Shown: piece after piece, positions 33,801-43,836 of the stretch
Position numbering within the stretch: the first letter of the stretch is position 1
How the letters are laid out: each line of letters opens with the position of its first letter
Assembly: GCA_024500155.1 (NCBI GenBank)
Contig: CM044866.1
Coordinates: forward strand, 36,199,501-36,263,500
From: Chenopodium formosanum
Taxonomy: Eukaryota; Streptophyta; Magnoliopsida; Caryophyllales; Amaranthaceae
Direction of reading: 5' to 3'
DNA: 64,000 nucleotides
Translations under genes and position numbers: made by a program
The notes under the pieces: model-generated
The model's database searches: none
Seen by the model: only the letters and a program-made list of their open reading frames with translations
Told to the model about the DNA's origin: nothing

Positions 33801-36130
33801 ATGCTAAGCCTTTTGAAGTTAGCTTCAGACTCTGCTGAAACCCATCTGATGGTACTACAACTCCACACCCAAGAGGGTCCTTTGGTTTTTTTTCGTAAAA
33901 GCTTTTGCCAATGCTGATCATTTTCCTCCTGGAATTCTCCTTCATGACAACATCCAACCCTTGCAATACTTCACGGGGAAGCTGCGGTTGATTTCCACCA
34001 AGATAAGCATTCAATCTAAATAGCTGCAGCTCATTCACAAGCTTGATACTGAGCTTGTATTTGCTGCCCCTCCCGCCATCCTCATGAGAAAGCTCCACTG
34101 TATAATTTCCAACTAGCGATGTAGCTGCAGCTGTACTGTATACGTTCTTCTTGCCATCAAAACCATACTTTTCTATGAGATCTGGTTTTTCTGTTTTAAA
34201 GAACTTTTCGATAATCAAACTCAGAATAGCCTTTGGTATCTTCACAGGGGAGGCACTGGTAGATATGACTTCAGGCTTGACATCAATATCATAGTGTTGA
34301 ATCACAATATTTGAATCAAATTTGACTTCAAAATGATTGGCGAGAAGTTTCACATTGCTTTCCTTTTGTGAGCTACCATTTTCAGGTCGTTTGATAGGCA
34401 CTTTATCTCCACGATCAGAAGCTCCTTTCGACTCTGACGACTTCTTCCCTGAAGCAATATGATTGATTGAGAATGAAAAACGTATTAACACACTACATTA
34501 TGAAGCAAAACAAAGCAAGAAAAAAAATAATGGACTGTAAGGCACATGCTCTTTGATTCAGAACATTAACAACCACATTACATAAACCAATTGTCTTCAT
34601 TTCTTGAATTCTCACAACAATTAGATGCCACACAACTTATATATTGCAATCGAAGAAGAACAAATAAGTCATACCATCAAGAACAACAGCATCTGTAGAA
34701 TAGTGTAATTACTACTTTTCAGCCAATTTAATCATCATACATAAAACCATAACTGACTACCAAAATAATATAAATCCCATTTAAAAAAAACCCTTAAACT
34801 ATGTTAACTCACGAAACAGGCTTGTTAAACATCTCATGAAAAGGAGGAGAGTCTAGCCACATACAACCCCGACAGTTAAAGCCAATTTAAGCCGATGAGG
34901 CTAGGCTAATCGTACATTTTTACACTTAGTATCAAGAATTATGCATAAAACACGAAGTAAGAGTTTGAGAAACAGAGGATCTAAGAAGCTAAATGCAATC
35001 AACAAAACATATACAACGAATTTCAAAGCAAATAATCCATATACTACTATTCACAAATCACATATCAATATTGTTAAAAATCACCCAGATGATCAACATT
35101 CAAATTCGTACAAGGTAATAACAACTAATATTCAACCCAAACATCACCAAACGAAAGCAGAAAATCAATCCAACGAAATTTCCAGACAATTTATCAGCAT
35201 TATATGGTAAATAATGAATAACGATGAAATTATAACATTATTAATTTATTATTATTATATGTTTAATGCAAATCATATAATATCAACAAAACATGTACGA
35301 TGAATATTTTTCACAAATAATCCATATAAAATTCACAAAATCACACATCAATATTGTTAAAAATCATCCAGATGATCAAAATTCAAATTCGTATAAGATA
35401 ATAATGGAACTAACTAAAATTCAACCCAAACAACACCATAACAAAAGCAGAAAATCAATCAGACAAAAATTCCAGACAATTTATCAATATTATATGGTAA
35501 ATAACGCAAATAACGACGACATTATAACATTATTATTAAAATTTCTGTGAATTATAACAACGTTTAAAGAGATATACCAGAACCAGTACCAGGATCAGGA
35601 ACAAACTTAGCACATTCTCGCAATTTAACAGCAAAAGCATCACCAACATACGCTAGTTGCTTGTTAGAAGAAGAAGAACCCTCGCCAGAATACCTCCTAC
35701 GAGGCCCCATACTACCACCACTCGCCCGCTGCTGCTGCTGCTGCGGCGGTGGCTGCTGGTAGTACTGCTGCCTCTGCTGGTGATGCGGCGGTTGCTGCGG
35801 CCACTGCTGCTGGTAATACGGCGGTTGTTGCGGCCACTGCTGCTGCTGCTGCTGCTGTTGCTGTGGCCGCGGTTGCTGAGGCAGGTGATGCTGGAACTGT
35901 GGCCGTGGTTGCTGAGGCTGCTGGTAATGTTGATTACCACCACCACGACCAAACCCGCCTCTTCCGCCATGAGTAGCGCCTCTGCCTATTCCGCCATGAC
36001 TACCAGCACCTCCGTCAGTTCCGCCATAGCCAGCACCTCTTCCACCACTACCACAGCCGCCGCCACCTTGAGCACCACCGCCATCTCCTCTTCCACCACG
36101 ACCACGTCCTCTTCCATAACCACCTTCCAT
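30803..36130 (-). pseudogene. AGO2: Argonaute 2-type protein with in-frame TAG in PIWI
   Basis: RNA-guided silencing effector; plant AGO2 binds small RNAs starting with A and acts in antiviral defence and DNA repair. Exons on the minus strand: 36130-35578, 34448-33224, 32177-30803, with GT-AG introns and consistent phases (1050 codons). Residues 1-184 are Gly/Arg-rich then Gln-rich; N domain from about 220; PAZ about 414-550; MID from about 595; PIWI to the end. Catalytic D814 (LIGADVNHP), D887 (FRDGVSEGQFD) and His of KPTHYHVL (978/980) are present. Codon 821 (31493-31495) is TAG, seven residues after D814; the frame then stays open for 229 codons. The C-terminus ends EIQLTLT instead of the buried Phe-Phe-Val-type end usual in argonautes. 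Read as one gene with a nonsense change, or a recent pseudogene; a sequencing error is possible. AGO2 rather than AGO7 or AGO5 is inferred from the Gly/Arg N-terminus, three-exon layout and SKPTHY motif. Confidence 0.82.
34990..35555. repeat. Tandem duplication, 283 bp x 2, in AGO intron 1
   Basis: CATATCAATATTGTTAAAAA at 35061 recurs as CACATCAATATTGTTAAAAA at 35344; the match extends through CAGATGATCAA, AATTCAACCCAAACA, AGCAGAAAATCAATC and TTCCAGACAATTTATCA in both. The second copy ends about 20 bp inside the intron from the donor site of exon 1. Confidence 0.8.
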
Positions 36131-36615
36131 TTTTGTTTTTTTTACACAAACTTTTTTTTTTTTGTTTTTTTGGTTTTGAGAAAATTGAAAATGTAAGTGA
36201 TGAAAATGAGAAGTTCAACTGTTGAGTTTATATATAAGAGAGGATTCTAGAAGGGTCGGAAGCTCAAATTTGTGATTGTGAATTTACAATGGTGTCCTTT
36301 TTTCTTGGCGGTTAAGCTTTTGATAATTTCATTCACCATTTTTATTTTTTTTGGTTTTAATTTTGTGTGCTTTGTATTTGGGAAGAAGAAGAAGGGTGAG
36401 TTAAGTCAACGTTAGTTATAGAACTAAAGGATTTGTTGCTGACGTGGAAAGAGAGAGTGTGTGAGGGGAGAAAAGTGACGAAAGCATGGGAGACGTGGGG
36501 TGTGACGGTTATTAATGGAATATATTTGGAGTTTGTTTTGATTGCGATATGTAAACTTTTTTTTTTTTTATTTTTTATTTTTACTGTAACGGCCGTCTTT
36601 GTCCACAACTAGGCA
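36131..36615 (-). promoter_or_regulatory. AGO2-like promoter region
   Basis: Minus-strand TATA box CTTATATATAAA at 36228-36238, about 100 bp upstream of the ATG, giving a short 5' UTR. An ACGT core (GAGACGTGGGG, about 36490) lies further upstream. No other feature in the stretch up to the hAT element. Confidence 0.5.
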
Positions 36616-36623
36616 CCCATATT

Positions 36624-37651
36624 TAGAGTTGTCAAAACTTAACCAACCTAAAAAAACTATCCGTTTCAAATAGTAATTGATCTGATTTTATTCGAGAAAT
36701 TCAAGACCTAAACCCGATCTGTAACCGAACTGAACTCAACCCGAATCCGAACTTGATCCGATCTGAACTTAACTCGACACCGATTTGATCCGACCTAAAC
36801 TCAACCCAAATCTAATTTGACCCGACCTGAACTCAAACTGGACCGATTTGACCCAATCTGAGCTCAACCCGATCCGAAATTGACCCGGCAAATAACCGAT
36901 CTAATCCGATTTGTTTTGATCCGAACTAATATTAACCCGACTCGATTTGATTTTTACCCGATTCGAATTTAACCCGACCATAATTAATTATTGACCTTTT
37001 TTATTCAAGTTCTTATACTTTTACTAATTATTAATAAGTTAACTTACTACAAAGAAATAATCCGGAGTAACAAGTTTACTTCATGTACATACTAATTATA
37101 TAAAATTATTTTCTAAGCTTTAAATTTGTCTCATCGAAAATTTGCTACAATTAATTTGTAATACTTGAACATTAAACCTCTTCTTTCAACTCGATAAAAA
37201 AAAATGATACATGAATGACTTGATAATAACCCAATAATAAGGTAAAAACTCAATAATAGCTCTAGTTTAAAAATAACCTTATTTGGATATGAATTGGATC
37301 AGCTTAATTAAAATCCAGCCAAACACAAAAAGAAATTGACCAATTAATGATCAAAGGATTAACCTTAATCAAATTGAACTTGACCGAACCGAAATCATCC
37401 GACCCAAATTCATCCGGGCCGAACTTAACCCTATTAAACCCGTTTTGAACCCGATCTGAATTTATCCAAACCAAACATGAACCGATCTGAAGTTGACCCG
37501 ACCCATATTCGACCTGGACTCGATAGGCCATGACCCGAATTTGACCCGACCCGACTCGACCCGAGTAAAAAGAATAATTTTGACCCAAACAGACCCGACC
37601 CCTAACAGACTTGACCCAAACTCCATCTGATTATCCGAATTGACACCTCTA
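36624..37651. mobile_element. Non-autonomous hAT element, 1028 bp
   Basis: Ends TAGAGTTGTCAA and TTGACACCTCTA form a 12-bp inverted repeat with one mismatch, flanked by the perfect 8-bp duplication CCCATATT (36616-36623, 37652-37659). Both arms carry dense arrays of decamer-like motifs (GACCCGA, AACCCGA, TCCGAACT, TGACCC), the middle is AT-rich. No transposase. Termini differ from the element at 17663, so it is a different family with the same architecture. Confidence 0.88.
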
Positions 37652-37659
37652 CCCATATT

Positions 37660-38447
37660 GGTGGATTCGATTGGATTTTATGCGAGTTGCGGGTTAATAG
37701 CGAGTTGGCTGTGCTCCATAATTTTTCGAGATAAAAAGGAGTTAGAGAAAAAAAAATGTGAAGAATGTGAGAAGCACAAAAACAAAATGGAAAAAAAATG
37801 GAAAATTTAGGAAGCAAGTGAGAGTTAAATGTGTGGGTTCATGTGATTATGATTTTTTACAAAAATTAGAAGGATTGAGATAATGTTGATTTATTAATAT
37901 TTTATGTACAAGGGAGTATATATTATGTGCTAAAAATCTTATTTGGGGAATCAATTGTTATTGCAGTTTGGAATTACTACTGTTTTTATATGCATAAATG
38001 AGATGGCACGAATTTTGGACAAAATTGTTTGTGAGTGTCAAATGGTGAGGAAAATAGAGAGATTTAATGTGATGAGCAGATAAATAAAGAGAAATCTGGA
38101 ATGACAACTTTATTTAACTCAATGCACATCTTTTCAATTCCTTACGTTCCTAAAGAGTATTGGGTTTGTGTCAATCCAACGGGGTTAGAACATTCTCACC
38201 TGTTAAATTAATATATTACTGGCTAATTTTTACAAATATCTTAATTTTTAACCTTTTTTTGCTATTCATTTTTAAATTATATTATAATCGAATATTGTCA
38301 CCAATATTATTTTTAATCATTATACGTCTACTACAATTTTAATCTTAATCGTTACAAAAGTACATCAACTTTTAAATAATAAAAATTGTATTAAAATAAA
38401 ATTATAATTTTTAAACATTACAAAAAAGGAAGAAGCCAACATAATTA
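37660..38447. other. Intergenic, nothing recognised
   Basis: AT-rich DNA without a supportable gene or repeat boundary. Confidence 0.45.
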
Positions 38448-38449
38448 TA

Positions 38450-38744
38450 CTACCTCCATTTTGCCGAGTCTTCCTTAATTACTGTAAGTCTATAACCACA
38501 CAAACCAAAGAAAATTAAAAATGAGAACTATAATGTGGGTACTTTTGTATTATAAAGGAGAGAGACAGAGAAAAAAATATTAATAAAATAAAATTGGGCC
38601 TTATAAAGTGGGGTTGTGGATAATAAAATAAATAATAAAAAAAATTTGTCATATAAATGGAATAAATTAAATGTAAGTACTTCGCATAATTTAAAAAAAA
38701 CGGATAAAACGGAAAGTGAGAAAGTCTTAGGAAAATGAAGTTAG
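38450..38744. mobile_element. Stowaway-like MITE (Tc1/mariner), 295 bp
   Basis: Starts CTACCTCCATTTT and ends with the near-inverse AAAATGAAGTTAG, each side followed by TA (38448-38449, 38745-38746), the target of mariner-type elements. Inverted similarity continues inward as GAGTCTTCC / AAGTCTTAGG. Non-coding. More decayed than the one at 39766. Confidence 0.65.
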
Positions 38745-38849
38745 TATATGTTGAGTATGCTATCTCTTGACATATATAATTCTTATATTATTTAATTATC
38801 TCTTTAAATAGCATATTTGACAATGTTAATATCTAGGTGTATATTTATA

Positions 38850-39457
38850 TTTTTTTTGATAAGAAGAAAAGGGATTTCATTAATAAAGTATAGTCTAACG
38901 ACACTTACATATAATTCCTAAGAAATCAAGAATTTCAACACAAGCACACACCTTAAAACTAAATACGTTGTAGATTTGATTAATAATCGCCTTAATAAAA
39001 AACTTCATGTGAAGCAATACAATCTATGAGTTCACACTGATTCGGCTTGAAATCCACTGATGCGTAGCCGTTTGAGTGAAAATACTCATGTGGTTTTCCG
39101 GATTCCTGTAGAGATTATGAAACCCTAAATCTTCAATTCTCACCATATAAACATAAAAAGAAAATAAACTCACGAGAAAAATCATCATCTCAAGGATGAG
39201 ATCTATTTATTGAAAGCAATTAAAAGGTTTTTGGGGCTTACCACCGGTAATAACACCAGTGGAAGCCCCGGCAAAGATTTACAATTGAGACCAAGAGGAA
39301 AGTGATGGTAGAGATGGAGAGAATAGGGAGAAGAAAGAAGGAAAACCTTAAAAAAAACGTGAAAAAACCTAGCAATGGAGGCTAGGAAAATCCTCCTAAA
39401 GAAGAAACCATAGAAAGAACAAAAAAAACCCTCCCAAGGAGAATATTCTCATAGAGT
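38850..39457 (-). mobile_element. Probable LINE remnant (5' and 3' ends)
   Basis: On the minus strand the block ends in AATGAAATCCCTTTTCTTCTTATC followed by a short A-run (plus-strand T-run 38850-38857); this 24-base motif is given here in two parts, AATGAAATCCC and TTTTCTTCTTATC. The start is pyrimidine-rich (CTTCTTTCTTCTCCCTATTC) like plant LINE 5' UTRs. No ORF remains, so the body has been deleted. No target duplication was found. Confidence 0.4.
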
Positions 39458-39565
39458 TGACTGTTAGAGCAACACTAATGATTGTAGATAGAAACTTGCT
39501 TGCAATTTTCAAAAGTCTCTAGCTACGAATTTGACCAGTCAAGAGTTAAAAATACAATTAGCTTA

Positions 39566-40305
39566 GGCCTTGTTCTTTTGAGCAACTTCTGGCAGAGCAG
39601 AGCAGATATTATTATTATTATTATTACTAATATTATTATGAAAATATTAATTATTGTTATTAATAAATAATAATAATAATTATTATTAATTATTTATTAT
39701 TATTATTAAATATTAATTATATATTATTATTAAAAATTACTAATTATTATTATCTTTAAATATTACTCCCTCCATCCCAGAAAGAACAACCCTTTTGGGT
39801 TGATTTCGCGGGTATTAAGAAAGTTAAATAAAATGAAGTAAAATTATTTGGGAAAGATAAATTTACATGGGGTTTGTAAAAAAGTAGAGAGAGAAATTAT
39901 TAAAAGTACATGAAAAACAAAATTTTATATGGGGAAGCTAATTTTACACAAATATTGTTGTAAATTGGTGGGTATTTTAATGTAAATGGGTCGATCATTT
40001 TGGGACTAAAATTAGGCCAAAGGATCGAACTTTTGGGGACTGAGGGAGTATTATTATCTTTAAATAGTAGTTTTTATTATAAAAAAATCAATTATTATTA
40101 AAAATACTTATTATTAGTATTTTCATTGTTATTATTACTATTATTATTAAATATTAATTATATATATTAATTATATTAATTATTATTGTCATTATAATTA
40201 TTAATTAGTTATTATAATCAAATATTAATTATTATTATAATAATAATTCAATATTTATTATTATTTTTAAGAAGACAAAGCAGAGCAGCTCTAAAGAACA
40301 AGGCC
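39566..40305. mobile_element. Middle PIF/Harbinger (Tourist-like) MITE
   Basis: Terminal inverted repeats GGCCTTGTTCTTTTGAGC and GCTCTAAAGAACAAGGCC pair over 18 bases with one mismatch; flanks are TTA (39563-39565, 40306-40308). The interior is ATT/AAT microsatellite-like DNA and carries a nested Stowaway. Confidence 0.85.
39766..40048. mobile_element. Inner Stowaway-like MITE, 283 bp
   Basis: CTCCCTCCATCCCAGAAAGA at the left and GGACTGAGGGAG at the right, with TA on both sides (39764-39765, 40049-40050). The CTCCCTC/GAGGGAG termini and TA target are those of Stowaway MITEs. Non-coding. Confidence 0.88.
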
Positions 40306-40649
40306 TTAGTCAAGCAAACTTGCTTGAGAAAAAAGTTTACAAAATTTATAAAGATTAATATATTAAAATAATTAAATTTATAAAAGTAATTGAGAAAGTC
40401 AAGTTTATTTAGTTAACAAGCTAGTAGCTAATCACTAGGGCACAAAATAACTGTAAAGAAGGTTAGCTTAAGATCATATATGGCATAATTTAACAATTAG
40501 CTTACCATTGGAGATGCTCTTACCTTCTTTATCTAAATTAAAGCATTAAGTTTTATTAAAAAGAAAAATAGCATTGTGTCTTTTCACTAAATATAAGTGT
40601 AATATATATGAAGTATTCTATAAAATTATAAAGTTTATTAATACAATAC

Positions 40650-43175
40650 TATAATACCCAATATTTTTATACGTATTTTAATTTAAATAAATATTTTATC
40701 AAGTATTTAAATAATTCGAAATGAATTATTTATGGCATTTTAATTATTTATTTTAATAAGTTTTGGAAATATTTTTATAAAAGGAAAGTTTTATAAAAGG
40801 AAATTTTTATAAAAGTCAAAGTTTGAATGGGAAAGGGATTAGTAAGGATAGAAAGGGAATTTAAGTCTAGGAGGGTTTCTAGAGAAAAAAGGGGTATAAA
40901 TATTCAACACATGTTAAACTTTGCCCAGAGTGGAGAATACTCAAGGTAATTTTCTCTCCCTTCTCTCTTAGTTTTCTTTTCTTTCTTAATTCCCCTTGCC
41001 CTTTTTTTTTACACGGCCGTCACCACCACCACGTACCATCAGCCGACCACCACAGCCACCGGCGCAAGCGCTAGCAGCCGCGGCGACACCGACGGGTGTG
41101 GCAGTAACCCAGCCGTGTGTCGTGGTGGCTGTTGCTGCTTGCGGCTTTCTGAAAAAAAATTTATTTTTTTTATTTCTTTTGCTTTAATTCCTTAATCTAA
41201 TTATTAATTTTTGGTTTTGTGATCATTTTCATGATGTTTGATTAAAGGTAGTATGTAAATAAATTTTCAAATTTGATTTTTAATTAAAAAGCCCCAAGTT
41301 GAAAACCTTAGGTTTCTAAATTATTGTAATACAAAAGGAATATGATTTAGGGTGGTTTAAATCTTTGATTTGAGGGTTTTAAAATATAATTACAGCAAGT
41401 TTTAATGATTTAATAAAGCTGGAAATTTTGTTAGTAAGCTATAATTGAGTTTCTTAAAGGAGTTTTTGACTACCCATTGATTGGGATTAAAGTAAGGGGT
41501 TTTAAATTAATTTTCAGCTTGTTTTAAATAGATTATGAGTGATTTAATGAGGGTATATATTGCTGGAAATTTGTGTGGAGTAGATTTTAATGCCTTGTTA
41601 TAATTTTGGATTGTAGGAGACTTCCAAGTGAGTGATTTCATATTGTTGTGGCGATTTTAAGATCGTATTCAAGGTACGTTCGCGTACTTGATATTTATTT
41701 GGTGATATAGGAACATGCTATGCTTTGAATAATTGATTCCAAATAGTATCATGATAGATTTTGATTAGAATTTATTATTTGGTTGATGTTGGTGATTAAA
41801 TTATGAAGCATGAATTATTTGTGATGGATTAGTGAAGGAAAATAATTAATTTGGCATGTTGTATATGAATCACACTTTTATTATTGGCATGATAGTGAGC
41901 ATGTTTAATTAAACTAAATGTTTAATTTGGTTTGGAATATTAAAAAGGAATTTTATTATAGTTCATATAATTTTTATTGATGCTATAAGCATGAGGAAAG
42001 AGCTATTTAAGTGTCTATGTACACGAGGAATCAATTAAATATTGGTGCCTTAGTGCACTTAAGGTGTTTTTAACATCGAGGGATAGGAATTTTGGCACAT
42101 TATGCGTTTAAGGTGTCTTTGATATCGAGGTAAATTAAAAAGGGTTCAACATTAAATATTATGTGGTCACTAATTATTCAAGAGTTAAATTGGTATGTTT
42201 AATTGTTTGAATTCTTATAATGTTTGACTGTGTTATGGTTTGAGAGTCATCACTAAGTCTAATAATATGTAAATAACGTAAAGTGAAAGAGATTACGCAC
42301 TAAAACTCTTGGAATGTATATACCTTGAGTATGAACATATGGGGGGAGTTATGGGGTTTCATATTTAACCATAACTTCTAATGGGAGTACAGAATGCTGT
42401 ATTTTCCTTTTATTATTATGCGCAGGAATTCCGCCACTTACGAGTAATTCTTTTATAATGGCACGATTAGCTCCCGTGTTAATACCCCTTTATTGGGGCA
42501 GGTTAGGGGGGAAACCCGTTTGATCCGTAATCAATGTTTAATGAATCAATTAGTCATTTAATTGAGGGTCATGTTGTATGTTGTATGCTTGTAAACAGGT
42601 GCAACAAGGTAAGTTGTGTGATGATAGGTGAAAGCATGTTAGTGTGTTTATTTACGCTTATGTACTCAATATTGCTGATTGTGCGTTTGTATGTTTGTTT
42701 GGCCTTGTCTTTACTTTGGCCCTACGATGACCCATTTCTAATGCAGAGTAGTGGGGATAAGTAGAGAGAAGCTATTCAGATGATGAAGCATATTCATGAT
42801 GGGCATGAGTGAAGAGCAAATCACGTTTAGTTTCCATAAGTTTATAATGTGGCTTATTGCTTTGATTATTTTATTATATTATGCTTGTGAGACTAACGCA
42901 AATGTTTCTAAGTTGGTTTGATTTTGAATAAGGGGCTACAATGGTTCCAAGTTGTAGGTTGACTTTGTTTTACTTTGGTTTGACTTTATTTTTGTTTGGT
43001 TGACTTTTAAAGTCGAATTGTTTTGAACGTTTCTAAAGATAGTCTTCCGCTGTGTGTCTTTGATAGTTGCTTTAGCCGTTTTCACGGTAGCTATAATGTC
43101 TTAGATTTTCCTATTTTGAGTTTTAAAGAGAGCAAAACAGGTATTTTAAAGGAAAAAAATTTCTAGGGTGTTACA
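40650..43175 (+). mobile_element. Solo LTR, 2526 bp, Tekay/Del-like
   Basis: Starts TATAATACCC and ends GGTGTTACA, flanked by the perfect duplication AATAC (40645-40649, 43176-43180). The canonical TG start has become TA. A TATA box (GGTATAAATATTC) lies at about 40894-40902. Length and termini resemble LTRs of Tekay/Del chromoviruses, which I infer from remembered termini. No internal domain or second LTR. The 63-codon frame near 40996 is leader sequence. Confidence 0.78.
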
Positions 43176-43180
43176 AATAC

Positions 43181-43836
43181 ACTTTAACAATTACTTACAA
43201 AATAAAGATATAGTGTTAAAGTAGTTGGTTATATATACAAAATTTAAACTATATATATAAAAAAAAAAAAAAAAAATAGCGATCAGTGGCAGTTAGTGTA
43301 GGTTATGTAATCAGTGGAATGATTGTGATGTCTGATGTGGGTTATGCGGATGCAATTGGTGTCGGTCAATAATTGGTGACTTAATGTAGCAGGTGGTTGG
43401 TGTGGATTGAGAGAATTATATAAGATAGATGAGAAAGAGAATTGGATGTAGGATTGTGGACAAATTATCAAATTCAACTGAAAATCTATAGTAGATTTTC
43501 ATTTTCAAATAAATGTATTTTCACAAATATAAAAAATAAAAAATAACAATAGGTCGAGGGCTCGGGTTTGGGGTTGAGTCTGATTTGAGTATTTGACCAG
43601 CAAATTTACGGGTGGTACGGTTTTGCAGCTCGGATTTGGGGTTGAGTTGACCAGCAAATAACAATAGGTCGACGGCTCGGATTTGGAGATAGTAAAAAAT
43701 TAACAACTCTAGGTGCAACAAATTGGTCGGAGGAAATAGTATTCGTTGTGCTTGAAAGATTTGATGCAAGTCCAAGTAAAATCTAGGAATTCCCTACATC
43801 TTCCACATTTCAATTCCATCTTAACAGACAATAGAA
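43181..43836 (+). promoter_or_regulatory. RAD51D upstream region
   Basis: The 660 bp between the solo LTR and the RAD51D start codon. Contains a small duplication: AATAACAATAGGTCGA followed by GGCTCGG at 43543 and again at 43667, and CTCGG(G/A)TTTGGGGTTGAGT at 43560 and 43628. No clear TATA box. The promoter must lie here or in the LTR. Confidence 0.45.

Larger units (their letters stand above)
39467..40519. mobile_element. Outer PIF/Harbinger-type MITE
   Basis: Starts GAGCAACACTAATG, ends CATTGGAGATGCTC (inverted repeat, 11 of 14 matching), flanked by the 3-bp duplication TTA (39464-39466, 40520-40522) that PIF/Harbinger elements make. About 310 bp of its own sequence is interrupted by the element at 39566. 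Confidence 0.65.

Noticed and set aside
35657..36196. Plus-strand frames of 179 and 75 codons (Leu/Ala/Thr-rich)
   Set aside because: They are antisense to the Gly/Arg/Gln-rich first exon of the AGO2-like gene; their composition is a mirror of its CAG and GGN repeats.
37304..37656. Minus-strand frames rich in Gly/Ser/Val
   Set aside because: Produced by the GACCCGA-type array of the second hAT element.
40996..41187. Pro/Ala-rich 63-codon frame
   Set aside because: Lies in the leader part of a solo LTR with target duplications; no homology recognised.
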